Shown here: in pieces, positions 10,301-18,643 of the stretch | Numbering within the stretch: position 1 is the stretch's first letter | How the letters are laid out: the number at the start of each line of letters is the position of its first letter | Assembly: GCA_015232365.1 (NCBI GenBank) | Contig: JADFZU010000006.1 | Coordinates: 21,456 to 85,455, forward strand | DNA length: 64,000 bases | Direction of reading: 5' to 3' | DNA from: Magnetococcales bacterium | Lineage (GTDB): Bacteria > Pseudomonadota > Magnetococcia > Magnetococcales > JADFYX01 | Translations under genes and position numbers: made by a program | The notes under the pieces: generated by a model | What the model saw: only the letters and a program-made list of their open reading frames with translations | What the model was told of the DNA's origin: nothing | Databases searched by the model: none

Positions 10301-11626
10301 CAGGTAACTAAAATAGAGCAACAGACCGGGCAGATATTTGGCTCTAAACATAGACCTCTGCTGTTATCGGTTCGTAGTGGGGCTTTAATTTCCATGCCGG
10401 GTATGATGCAGACCATTCACAATGTGGGGCTTAATGAAAAGATTGTTGAAGGTATGGCTCTTGAGTCTGGTAACTCCTTTTTTGCCTGGGACAACTATCG
10501 CCGCTTTATTCAATCCTGGTGTATGACTTTTGAGATGGACCGGGGGATTTTTACAGATTTGATGCATAGTGCCAAGCGGCGTTATGGAGTAAAGAAAAAG
10601 CGTGATCTTAGTGCAGAGCAGATGGAAGCTTTAGCCAGGCAATACCGGAAAGTTGCCGATGAACACGGTCTGACAATTCCAGATGACCCCTGGTGGCAGC
10701 TACTTGCCGCTATTAATCAGGTGGTTGAGTCATGGGAGTCAAAAAAGGCTAAAGAGTATCGGGGTATCATGAATATATCCGATGATTGGGGAACCGCAGT
10801 GGTTCTACAACGCATGGTCTATGGCAACCTGCATCATCAAGCCGGATCAGGGGTGTTTTTTACCGCCCATCCCCACCGCAAACTGGATCGGGTGCTGTTG
10901 TGGGGTGACTACACTCCTGGAAACCAGGGTGAGGATATTGTTGGTGGCCTGGTTTCTACCAGCCCCATCTCTCTGGAGCAGTGTGAATATGACGGCCGAG
11001 ATCCAGATACGAGTTTGGAGCGTTGTTATCCACAGATCTATAAAGTTCTTCTCGAGCAGTCCTATCAACTTATTGATGTCTGCAACTGGAACTCGCAAGA
11101 GATTGAGTTTACCTTTGATGGACCAACTGAGGAGAATCTGTTTTTTCTCCAGAGCCGGGACATGGTGACCAGTAAAAACCGTCAATCCATCTTCCACAGT
11201 TTTGTTGATACTCCCCAGTTAAGGCAGTCTAAGTTGATTCAGGGTATCGGTGTGAGCGGTGGGGCGTTGTCTGGTCTGGCGGTATTTAACCTTGAGCAGG
11301 TAGAGGAGTTGCGGCGAGAGGATGCCAAGACTCCTCTCATTTTAATTCGTTATGATACGGTTCCTGATGATATCCGGGAAATATCACTGGCTGACGGCCT
11401 GTTAACCGCCCGTGGTGGCCAGACTTCTCATGCTGCAATTGTCGCTGCGAGGCTGGAAAAAACCTGTGTAGTAGGCTGTGAAGATCTAGCTATTTACGAG
11501 GAAGATGGGGTGTGTAAAATAAACGGCAATACCATAAGATGCGGTGACAAAATCAGTATAGATGGTTTTCGAGGGTTGATGTTTAACGGCTGGCATGAGA
11601 TAGAGACAACTCTGCTGCCGCATTAA
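7400..11626 (+). CDS. Large PEP synthase/PPDK-like phosphotransferase (unrecognised N-terminal region, ATP-grasp PPDK_N, phosphohistidine domain)
   Basis: HLGNKGFNLVELVENKIPVPAGVVLTTEFF (from about aa 916) and LLTARGGQTSHAAIVAARLEKTCVVGCEDL (His about aa 1344); ORF ends soon after, with no PEP-binding TIM barrel. Confidence 0.85.
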   Translation: MATITQNNNKIPTKSDALRANLRETAVESINIDPRYEPLREVVANYAGILKNLDRLLRELSHPFRNWTLVLPELRGFVLKNCSRFVRSPKGAECFLLLSDFFLVALEEVRNEDNLRAVLEGLTAYMEKQVQVLKGEELAEYAAAFDSIFFSLSKLHDSKLLLLSQSHHPLKRTVALMMKKAKSSGQPFPFSTEIIQQLAIRSLKATYEYWLKQSDPEWYAVLGTDPCENISHRFLKKALADLEQLSSEEASHVVALKLTKMPSFLDIIRHYRQAADLLGQSPVGEVSSPDHLIEGRKLRFLFHIMEIKGLSMIHEESLREINRSLVKLIRLQQNYNEIHYAFITTFSFLKANVVTYPHTALQCIEVLGVEVFRHNNNRLVESFLEQTVRFGFQFSSVTGVDNDWQPICNPAHLYNIRVWLSLITQNPTWSPMLFSALIINLKLSGALIRDTDLFQKEISKLLNSGIKPVYNLAKQFCRQLPVYYNEIGAEGELRTVSTELDEISRRKDRLIHFLRKQCHVESTNRIVDLAFNIFKFWQTGDKSVLSGLVSDSILEEIVPSGPYFDHVHKIVASISKDKDLEFDPIRQSLAKVEAKVKAFTQLPESEGRRVVLLIRLCHQLELKYNLGFRGLGQPLRRAAEDGIPGMDALLSILESGAVGYERLLGLLDAMECLKETILSDEVFPAREEIYQKRHIAVDIPSVYGCYEERKFDALSLSFRLENLANVDLEGLVDRIPEDFITRAAFFRVGKYLRVFIRALDVDGITSRKLSHMREVLERFLELNHFSYHQYLDIFRSFSEAVKDIILTYYTTNHRDNLAIIVPMIPKSALLGKFAPLKDQDDVISVERIGESFLRDLIAETFGLQSFDRFISRILQILARQQEVLAPHRLDQLMTYDPANLFCSLYEPDARVRNLIHLGNKGFNLVELVENKIPVPAGVVLTTEFFRCRSVISDYPPASKDYIARLRKQVTKIEQQTGQIFGSKHRPLLLSVRSGALISMPGMMQTIHNVGLNEKIVEGMALESGNSFFAWDNYRRFIQSWCMTFEMDRGIFTDLMHSAKRRYGVKKKRDLSAEQMEALARQYRKVADEHGLTIPDDPWWQLLAAINQVVESWESKKAKEYRGIMNISDDWGTAVVLQRMVYGNLHHQAGSGVFFTAHPHRKLDRVLLWGDYTPGNQGEDIVGGLVSTSPISLEQCEYDGRDPDTSLERCYPQIYKVLLEQSYQLIDVCNWNSQEIEFTFDGPTEENLFFLQSRDMVTSKNRQSIFHSFVDTPQLRQSKLIQGIGVSGGALSGLAVFNLEQVEELRREDAKTPLILIRYDTVPDDIREISLADGLLTARGGQTSHAAIVAARLEKTCVVGCEDLAIYEEDGVCKINGNTIRCGDKISIDGFRGLMFNGWHEIETTLLPH

Positions 11627-11646
11627 AGGTCAAAGTATCCTTCTTG

Positions 11647-12012
11647 TTATTTGTCCTGTTTATCTATCAACAGATCCGCTTTTTTTCCACCATTATCAAA
11701 ATATAGTTGGAATATTTTTGGGCATCTGCCGCGGCCAGACCATTTTACTCCCTGGTATTCATACTTTGCTTTTAATTTTGCTTTGTATGGTTGTTTTTGT
11801 GCATGGAAGGGGGTCTCGAAATACTCTTTTAGATCGATCCCTAAAGAAGAGGCTTTTTTATCTAGCTTCTGTTTAAACTCGTTTTTGTGTTGGATCTGCC
11901 GCAGTTTTATCAACGCCTCTATTTTGATCTTTATGGCGGTAAGCGTTTTAAGATCAAGTGATTCAACATCTATATTCTCAAAAGGTATGGATTTATTTTT
12001 TAGATGTGCCAT
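11647..12012 (-). CDS. H-NS family nucleoid-associated protein
   Basis: C-terminal KYEYQGVKWSGRGRCPKIFQLYFDNGG matches the H-NS DNA-binding motif; ATG at 12012 preferred to TTG at 12024. Confidence 0.82.
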   Translation of the reverse strand: MAHLKNKSIPFENIDVESLDLKTLTAIKIKIEALIKLRQIQHKNEFKQKLDKKASSLGIDLKEYFETPFHAQKQPYKAKLKAKYEYQGVKWSGRGRCPKIFQLYFDNGGKKADLLIDKQDK

Positions 12013-12250
12013 ATTTTTCGCCAATTTTTACCATAGTGACTAATCCGCCCAGCAGAACCGCCAAGCCAACAATAGGGGCAATTGCAGAGGAGAGAGTTCC
12101 AGCAGCGGCAGCAGAAGTTATGATTGCTCCTGTTTTAACTGTAGATATCACAACAGACTTGCTAGCGACTATTTTAACTGCACCAGGCCCGCTAAGTTGC
12201 ATAATCTCATTTTTAGTTAATGCTGTGGAAATTACCTGTTCCATTTTCAA
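11993..12250 (-). CDS. Small hydrophobic Ala/Gly-rich protein of unknown function
   Basis: 85 aa, C-terminal hydrophobic stretch GAIITSAAAAGTLSSAIAPIVGLAVLLGGLVTMVKIG; TTG at 12250 or ATG at 12244; overlaps the H-NS gene start by about 20 nt. Confidence 0.55.
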   Translation of the reverse strand: MKMEQVISTALTKNEIMQLSGPGAVKIVASKSVVISTVKTGAIITSAAAAGTLSSAIAPIVGLAVLLGGLVTMVKIGEKYGTSKK

Positions 12251-12350
12251 GTCTATCCCTAAGTAGTGACTAAATTAAAAGTCAGAAACTGTAAATTCCG
12301 CAATCCAGTCCCAAGCTTATATTTTATTTATTATCAAGCATTAATGTTTG

Positions 12351-12396
12351 TGCTAACTAACTTAGAATCTTCTTTTTTTTTTTTGCCTAGTTAGCA
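12351..12396. repeat. 9-bp perfect inverted repeat flanking a T-tract (candidate operator or hairpin)
   Basis: TGCTAACTA (12351-12359) ... TAGTTAGCA (12388-12396), with a run of 12 T in the loop. Confidence 0.5.
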
Positions 12397-12503
12397 TACA
12401 TTTTAATTATTTTGAAAACAATAAAATTCCATAGTTTTTCTGTAGTAATTTGATAGTCCCGAAGGCGGATGGCACTTCCAACGGTAGAGTCCAGGTTTAA
12501 GGT

Positions 12504-13031
12504 TCAATCAGTGGTTTTGCAGGGGAATGCTTGGGACATTGCGTAATAGAAACATAATGATGCCCCTTTTTGCAGATTTTCAGGATGTTGTGCGGTATAT
12601 TTTAAAAAAGCTTTTTTGAGTCTGCCAGTAGTAACTTTTTTGGGAAAGCAGATGATTTCATGATTTTCTGAGTTGGACTGGAGAAAAATTTCCCAGCTAC
12701 TCATTCCGGCAAAATATCCCAGACATGAGCCGTACTCAATATTGTTCTCACTTTGACAATAATTAACTATCTTTTGGCAGGTGTAGGAGTTACTAACTGC
12801 ATTTTTTGGAGTGATAAGGAGAACAAGCAGAGCAAAAAAGAAGATTTTAATCCTAGATTCGGCAGTTGGGTGGGCATTAATGGTACAACCTCTGGATTTA
12901 CCAGGTGAATCTAGAGGTTGTGTCAGTGATGTGCGAACAACTGCCGAATCTAGGTTAATATAGTTACACACGGTTTTTTGTCCAAAATTAATGGGATGGG
13001 TCCGGGAAGGGGGGATGCCTCTTCCCAGCAT
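12504..13031 (-). CDS. Rap1a/Tai-like immunity-domain secreted protein; N-terminal extent uncertain because of a repeat insertion
   Basis: GSCLGYFAGMSSW...EIICFPKKVTTGRLKKAFLKYTAQHPENLQKGASLCFYYAMSQAFPC; hydrophobic signal-like IKIFFFALLVLLITPKNAVS; first ~60 aa derive from repeat DNA. Confidence 0.65.
   Translation of the reverse strand: MLGRGIPPSRTHPINFGQKTVCNYINLDSAVVRTSLTQPLDSPGKSRGCTINAHPTAESRIKIFFFALLVLLITPKNAVSNSYTCQKIVNYCQSENNIEYGSCLGYFAGMSSWEIFLQSNSENHEIICFPKKVTTGRLKKAFLKYTAQHPENLQKGASLCFYYAMSQAFPCKTTD
12852..12954. repeat. Dispersed inverted-repeat element family A (MITE-like), best-preserved copy
   Basis: Perfect 17-bp TIRs CCTAGATTCGGCAGTTG / CAACTGCCGAATCTAGG; nested hairpin ACAACCTCTGGATT / AATCTAGAGGTTGT; flanked on both sides by TTAAT. 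Confidence 0.85.
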
Positions 13032-13049
13032 GGTTTTGGGGTCGCTCCC
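12990..13049. repeat. GC-rich dispersed repeat family B
   Basis: gggatgggtccgggaaggggggatgcctcttcccagcatggttttggggtcgctcccc. Confidence 0.45.
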
Positions 13050-14135
13050 CTATTGATTACCAAGTTGAGCCAGTTGATCCGCCTGATTCTGCGTAGTAAG
13101 AGCAGCGATCATTTCATCCAGATCACCTTGAATAATTGAGTCCAATTTGTGCAGTGTTAAATTAATCCGGTGGTCGGTAACCCTATTTTGTGGAAAATTA
13201 TAGGTACGAATTCGTTCAGAGCGGTCACCAGACCCAACCTGACCACGACGCTCCTGGGACCGTTCATCATCTGCTGCCTGCTGTTCTTGATCATAAAGCC
13301 TGGCTTTTAGAACTTTAAGAGCCTGTGCTTTATTTTTAAGCTGGGATTTTTCATCCTGACATATTACCACCAGACCGCTAGGAATATGGGTAATTCTAAT
13401 GGCAGAGTCGGTAGTATTAACGCTCTGTCCACCCGGTCCTGAAGCCCGGAAAACATCAATACGCAGATCCTCCTTTTCGTTGATTTTTATATCAACTTCA
13501 TCTGCTTCAGGAAGAATCGCCACAGTACATGCCGAGGTGTGAATACGGCCACCGGCCTCTGTGGTTGGTACTCGCTGTACCCGGTGGACTCCCGACTCAA
13601 ACTTTAGAGCGGCAAAAGCCCCTTTGCCGGTCACCATTGCCACCACCTCTTTAAAACCGCCAAGAGCTGTTGGTGAGCTGGAGAGGATTTCAACTTTCCA
13701 GTTTTGGGTCTCCGCATACCGGTTGTACATACGGAAGAGATCGCCGGAAAATAGACCGGCCTCATCGCCACCGGTTCCAGCTCTTATCTCCAAGATGACA
13801 TTTTTATTCTCATTGGGATCTTTGGGTAGCAACATGATCTGTAGGTGATGCCAGGATTTGGCTACTTGGTCTTTTATAGATTCTAGCTCCTCCTTAGCCA
13901 TCTGCCGCATCTCCTGGTCAGAATCAGGATCGCTAGCCATCAGTTCAGCCTCAGCTTTTTCTGCCTCCATTTTTTGAAAAGCATCAAAGGCTTCAACAAC
14001 AGGATCAAGGTCTGAGTACTCTTTGCTTAAGCGGGTGAACTGCTCTGAGTCGGCCATGGTTTCTGGCTGACCGAGCAGGGCACTAAGCTCCGCATGTCTG
14101 GATTTGAGGGTTTTCAACTTATCTAGAAAAGACAT
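13050..14135 (-). CDS. prfA: Peptide chain release factor 1
   Basis: GGQ motif in [47 protein letters not shown]. Confidence 0.97.
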   Translation of the reverse strand: MSFLDKLKTLKSRHAELSALLGQPETMADSEQFTRLSKEYSDLDPVVEAFDAFQKMEAEKAEAELMASDPDSDQEMRQMAKEELESIKDQVAKSWHHLQIMLLPKDPNENKNVILEIRAGTGGDEAGLFSGDLFRMYNRYAETQNWKVEILSSSPTALGGFKEVVAMVTGKGAFAALKFESGVHRVQRVPTTEAGGRIHTSACTVAILPEADEVDIKINEKEDLRIDVFRASGPGGQSVNTTDSAIRITHIPSGLVVICQDEKSQLKNKAQALKVLKARLYDQEQQAADDERSQERRGQVGSGDRSERIRTYNFPQNRVTDHRINLTLHKLDSIIQGDLDEMIAALTTQNQADQLAQLGNQ

Positions 14136-14140
14136 TATAA

Positions 14141-15406
14141 TTATTTCCTCGGCCCTAGTTCAAACAGTTTTCGTACTGCATCTATATATAACCAGCTATC
14201 ATCTTCATTAGCAATATCATGCAGATGTTTAAGTGGTTTATGTAAAATTTTATTGACCAGCAGCCGGGCAAACTGCTCTAACTTTTCCTGCTCTTCAGAA
14301 GATAAATCCGGCCAGTTTTTATGCAATTTTGCCAACTCCTGATCCCGGATAATCTCTAACTGCTCACGAAGTGCAACAACTGTAGGGACTACAGCCAGAG
14401 AGTTGAGCCACTGCAAAAAAACCGGAGTCTCCTCTTGAATAATCAACTCTGCTGCCCCAACCTCCCGGCCCCGATCGCCTTTGTTATCCTCTACTATCTG
14501 CTTTAAATCGTCAATATCATAGAGAAAAGCATTGTCTACCTTGGAAATTTTCGGGTCTAGATCTCTAGGTACGGCAATATCAATATAAAACTGTGGTCGC
14601 TGCCTGCGGTTTTTAAGGGCAGTTTTAACCATATCGGCCTGCACAATCAGTTGTGCCGCACCGGTAGAGGAGATGATAATATCTGCCCTTGGTAGTTGTT
14701 GTGCTAACTGGTTAAGGGCAAAGCCCTCTCCGGAAAACTGACTGGCAAGAGTCTGGGCCTTCTCAAGGGTTCGGTTGGCCACCAGTATTTTAACCCCTTG
14801 TGAGTGTAGATGCTGGGCGGCAAGCTCACACATCTCACCAGCACCTATCAAAAGGCAGGTATGATCTTGTAGTTTACCGAAAATACGCCGGGCTAAGGTG
14901 ACAGCTACGGAAGCTATGGAGACCGGATTCTTGGCTATTTCGGTCTGGGTTCTGATCTTTTTAGCCACCTGAAACAGGCGGTGGAATAGCTTATTGAGAA
15001 TTGTTCCTGTAGTCTTACAATCAGTTGCAGCTTGAAAGGCATCCTTTAGCTGGCCTAGAATCTGTGCCTCACCAACTACTAGAGAGTCCAGGCTGGCAGC
15101 AACCCTAAAACCGTGTTTGATCGCCTCCTCGTCCCTGTAGGTGTAGAGATGGGGGGTAAGTTCTGCGAGGTCTACGTTGCTGCTTTGGGCAATCCAGCTC
15201 TGAACCGCAACACTACCGGTTATCTGCTCTTCACAGGAAAAATAGACCTCAAAGCGGTTACAGGTTGATAAAAGAACTGCCTCAGCAACACTCTCTAAAG
15301 CAACTAACTCATGTAGTTGCAGCTCTAACTGACTCCTGGCGGCTACTTTCTCACGCAAGGAGACTGGAGCGGTCTTATGGCTCAAGCCAACAATGATGAT
15401 CTGCAT
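14141..15406 (-). CDS. hemA: Glutamyl-tRNA reductase
   Basis: [48 protein letters not shown] at 15406 preferred. Confidence 0.96.
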   Translation of the reverse strand: MQIIIVGLSHKTAPVSLREKVAARSQLELQLHELVALESVAEAVLLSTCNRFEVYFSCEEQITGSVAVQSWIAQSSNVDLAELTPHLYTYRDEEAIKHGFRVAASLDSLVVGEAQILGQLKDAFQAATDCKTTGTILNKLFHRLFQVAKKIRTQTEIAKNPVSIASVAVTLARRIFGKLQDHTCLLIGAGEMCELAAQHLHSQGVKILVANRTLEKAQTLASQFSGEGFALNQLAQQLPRADIIISSTGAAQLIVQADMVKTALKNRRQRPQFYIDIAVPRDLDPKISKVDNAFLYDIDDLKQIVEDNKGDRGREVGAAELIIQEETPVFLQWLNSLAVVPTVVALREQLEIIRDQELAKLHKNWPDLSSEEQEKLEQFARLLVNKILHKPLKHLHDIANEDDSWLYIDAVRKLFELGPRK

Positions 15407-15410
15407 GGTT

Positions 15411-15761
15411 TTAGGAGAGGATATCAATTTCCATCTGTCTGAGAACCGCATCGACAATCAACAAGATGACTGAGACAATGTTAGCTACAAACGCACCCCA
15501 GGCCAAGCCAGTTGCCAACTCTGGGTTGTTAAAATAGTAGAAGGCCCATAAAGCCGGTACCAGGTGGAAATCAGCAGCCATGCTGGCGGCCATGGTCATT
15601 GCTCCGGTAGTGCGTCTTGCTCCAATTTTTAGTGTTGTTGCGATAATATTCATACTGACGGCAAAGATTAACTCATAGCCGTGAGGGTGGGAGAGAAAGC
15701 TGACCGTTGTGGTCAATGCCATCATCAGAAAAAATGTGGTCCAAACCGTGCGCCATTCCAT
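15411..15761 (-). CDS. Uncharacterised small membrane protein (several TM helices)
   Basis: Hydrophobic 116-aa ORF between hemA and the K+ channel gene. Confidence 0.7.
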   Translation of the reverse strand: MEWRTVWTTFFLMMALTTTVSFLSHPHGYELIFAVSMNIIATTLKIGARRTTGAMTMAASMAADFHLVPALWAFYYFNNPELATGLAWGAFVANIVSVILLIVDAVLRQMEIDILS

Positions 15762-15807
15762 AGGACACCTCTAAGCAAATTGTCTAAGAGTTTGTAAAAC
15801 TAACCCT

Positions 15808-16869
15808 TTAGTGTTGTATAACTGAATCAATCTCAGGCTCTCGTTCGTCTGGCTCTTCCTCATCAACTTCTTCTTGTTCTCTGTCCAGTTCTGGATGTAG
15901 ATATTTAGGTAGTTTGTGCAGTTGGGCCAGAGTTCCCATAATCAATACCCGGTCACCAGTGTGGATATGCATGTCTGGGTTGGGCATTAATATCAATCGT
16001 CGCTGATTACGGCGTTGAATCCCTAGAATATGTGCACCTAGATCTCGGCGTATATTGGTCTCACGAATTGTCAGCCCGGAAATTGTTGAGCCTTTTTTAA
16101 CGGTAATATCACGAATATCCAAATTTAAAAATTCACCAAAGGCGATACGGTCCAAAAAGCTGCTCTCTCCGTTACCGGATGGATGGATTGCCATGGCAGA
16201 AATTCGTTGACCAATTAGCTCATTGGGAAGAATTACCGTTGTTGCTCCAACTTTTTGCAGCTTTTCTCTCGACTCTTGATGGCCAGCAACAGTGATGATG
16301 GTTATTGGCCTTTTAATCTCTTCTTCAAGAATTTTTCCGGTAACTACCACGGTGATATTGTCTGAATCATCATGAAAAGCAGCAACAATTCCACGTGCTT
16401 GGAGAATATTGGCACGTCGAAAGCTGTCATTCAAAAAGGGGTTTAGAGGGAGAATTTCAACAATTCCATCCTCATCGGCTTGATTTACCCTGCTCGTATC
16501 ATCGTCAAGCACCACATATGGAATTCCCTGGCGCAGCAGGCTTCTCACCACCTGGCGGGTTATATCGGTATAACCTGCAATTATGAAATGATTTTTAAAT
16601 TTTCTAGCTCTACTCTCCATAAAGGTATCTCGAATTTTTCCCAGTAAATCATGAGTTACAACAACGTTGATAGAGACGGCAATTGCGTAAGACCATACAC
16701 CGACACCGCCTAAAATCAGCACTATAACAAAAAGACGCCCCTGTTGGGATATTGGGTGGGTCTCTTGATAGCCAACTGTTGTCAGGGTAAACACTGTCTG
16801 GTACACAGCATCCAAAAAGGGATAATCATCAATGATCATAAATCCCAGAATGCCGATAGTATTGACCAA
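15808..16869 (-). CDS. Potassium channel family protein (pore, TrkA-N, TrkA-C)
   Basis: Selectivity-filter-like FTLTTVGYQE; RKFKNHFIIAGYTDITRQVV; open frame continues upstream to about 16955 with TM1-like residues, so the start is probably upstream of the TTG used in the ORF track. Confidence 0.87.
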   Translation of the reverse strand: MVNTIGILGFMIIDDYPFLDAVYQTVFTLTTVGYQETHPISQQGRLFVIVLILGGVGVWSYAIAVSINVVVTHDLLGKIRDTFMESRARKFKNHFIIAGYTDITRQVVRSLLRQGIPYVVLDDDTSRVNQADEDGIVEILPLNPFLNDSFRRANILQARGIVAAFHDDSDNITVVVTGKILEEEIKRPITIITVAGHQESREKLQKVGATTVILPNELIGQRISAMAIHPSGNGESSFLDRIAFGEFLNLDIRDITVKKGSTISGLTIRETNIRRDLGAHILGIQRRNQRRLILMPNPDMHIHTGDRVLIMGTLAQLHKLPKYLHPELDREQEEVDEEEPDEREPEIDSVIQH

Positions 16870-16982
16870 AATCAGAGCAATAATTGGAGCCTGAAACCGC
16901 TCCAGGATATCACTGAGATCGTGGCGACGTTTTAAAAAACGGTTTCGCAGGGTTTAACTCCTTTTTTGCACATAATCAAAAT

Positions 16983-18587
16983 TTATAGCTGTGGTCCCGC
17001 AGCAACTAGAGCCTCTCCCTCTTCATTATCGGTATATTGAGCAAAGTTCTCGATAAACATTTTTGCCAGCTTGACGGCTTTGGTATTCCACTCATCCTGG
17101 TTGCTGTAGGTATCTCGAGGATCAAGGATTCCACTATCGACTCCTGGTAGTGCTGTGGGAACAGATAGATTAAAAAGAGGAATATTTTTGCTCTCTGCTT
17201 TGTCGATAGAGCCGTCTAGAATACAGTCGATAATGTTCCGGGTATCTTGGATTGAGATCCTTTTACCAGTACCGTTCCAGCCGGTATTGACCAGATAGGC
17301 CGTTGCACCTGATGCCTCCATCCGTTTTACCAGCTCCACACCATATTTGGTTGGGTGGAGGGTTAAAAATGCAGCACCAAAGCAGGCTGAGAAGGTTGGT
17401 GTCGGCTCGGTAACTCCCCGTTCGGTTCCTGCAAGTTTTGCCGTAAATCCAGAGAGGAAATGGTATTTGGTTTGATCAGGGGTAAGTTTTGAAACTGGAG
17501 GCAGAACCCCATAGGCGTCAGCGGTAAGGAAAATAACTTTGGTAGCGTGGCCGGCTTTAGATGGTGAGGGGACGCTATTGTCAATGTGGTGGATCGGGTA
17601 AGAGACCCGGGTGTTTTGAGTTACCGAGGCATCGGTGTAGTCAATTTTTCCGTTAGCGTCTACAGTCACATTTTCCAGGAGTGCATCCCGGCGAATGGCT
17701 TTGTAGATATCCGGCTCGGCAACAGGGTCCATGTTGATGGTCTTTGCGTAACAGCCACCTTCAAAGTTGAAAATACCGTCATCATCCCAGCCGTGTTCAT
17801 CATCACCAATCAATTTCCGTTTTGGATCGGTGGAGAGGGTAGTCTTACCGGTCCCGGATAGACCGAAGAAAATGGCTGTATCACCGTCTTGACCAACGTT
17901 AGCCGAACAGTGCATAGCCGCAATGCCACGAAGAGGCAGGTAGTAGTTCATCAGGGAGAATAGTCCCTTCTTCATCTCACCACCATACCAGGTGCCGCCA
18001 ATAATCTGTATCTTCTCCTCTAGATTAAAAGCCGAGAAGTTTTCTGAATGCAAGCCTAGCTCTTTGTAATCCTTATTGCTGGTTTTGGAACCGTTCATCA
18101 CCACAAAGTCAGGCTCGCCAAAATCGGCCAACTGCTCTGGAGTTGGTTTGATAAACATATTGGTAACAAAATGGGCCTGCCATGCCACTTCAACAATAAA
18201 GCGTACTTTCAATCGGCTGGTAGCATTGGCCCCACAAAAAGCATCAACAACAAAAAGCCGTTTATTAGATAGTTGATTTACCACTAGGTTTTTACAGTGT
18301 TGCCACTGTTTTTGGTTCATTGGCTTATTGTCGGAGCGATTCTCGGCAGTCCACCACCAAACAGTATCTTTAGTAACTGCATCTTCGACTATATATTTAT
18401 CCTTTGGCGAACGGCCGGTAAATATACCGGTCATAACATTAACTGCACCACTTTCAGTTAAAACCCCTTTTTCATACCCCTCTAATCCCGGCTTGGTCTC
18501 TTCTGCAAACAGCACTTCATAAGATGGATTGTGGACAACTTCACTAACGCCGGTAATGTTGTATTTTTCAAGATATGTTGGGTCCAT
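16983..18587 (-). CDS. pckA: Phosphoenolpyruvate carboxykinase (ATP)
   Basis: [44 protein letters not shown]. Confidence 0.97.
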   Translation of the reverse strand: MDPTYLEKYNITGVSEVVHNPSYEVLFAEETKPGLEGYEKGVLTESGAVNVMTGIFTGRSPKDKYIVEDAVTKDTVWWWTAENRSDNKPMNQKQWQHCKNLVVNQLSNKRLFVVDAFCGANATSRLKVRFIVEVAWQAHFVTNMFIKPTPEQLADFGEPDFVVMNGSKTSNKDYKELGLHSENFSAFNLEEKIQIIGGTWYGGEMKKGLFSLMNYYLPLRGIAAMHCSANVGQDGDTAIFFGLSGTGKTTLSTDPKRKLIGDDEHGWDDDGIFNFEGGCYAKTINMDPVAEPDIYKAIRRDALLENVTVDANGKIDYTDASVTQNTRVSYPIHHIDNSVPSPSKAGHATKVIFLTADAYGVLPPVSKLTPDQTKYHFLSGFTAKLAGTERGVTEPTPTFSACFGAAFLTLHPTKYGVELVKRMEASGATAYLVNTGWNGTGKRISIQDTRNIIDCILDGSIDKAESKNIPLFNLSVPTALPGVDSGILDPRDTYSNQDEWNTKAVKLAKMFIENFAQYTDNEEGEALVAAGPQL

Positions 18588-18643
18588 GGATTTTTCCTGT
18601 TTAAAAATATATTATCATGGTGCTACATGAAACATCTGTTATT

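Noticed and set aside
11651-12043. 130-aa plus-strand ORF over the H-NS-like gene
   Set aside because: Cys/Phe-rich shadow frame; the minus-strand product carries the H-NS DNA-binding motif.
12452-12506. GC-rich patch gtcccgaaggcggatggcacttccaacggtagag, possible small RNA or tRNA remnant
   Set aside because: Only short self-complementary segments, no T-run, no full tRNA fold; could not support a call.
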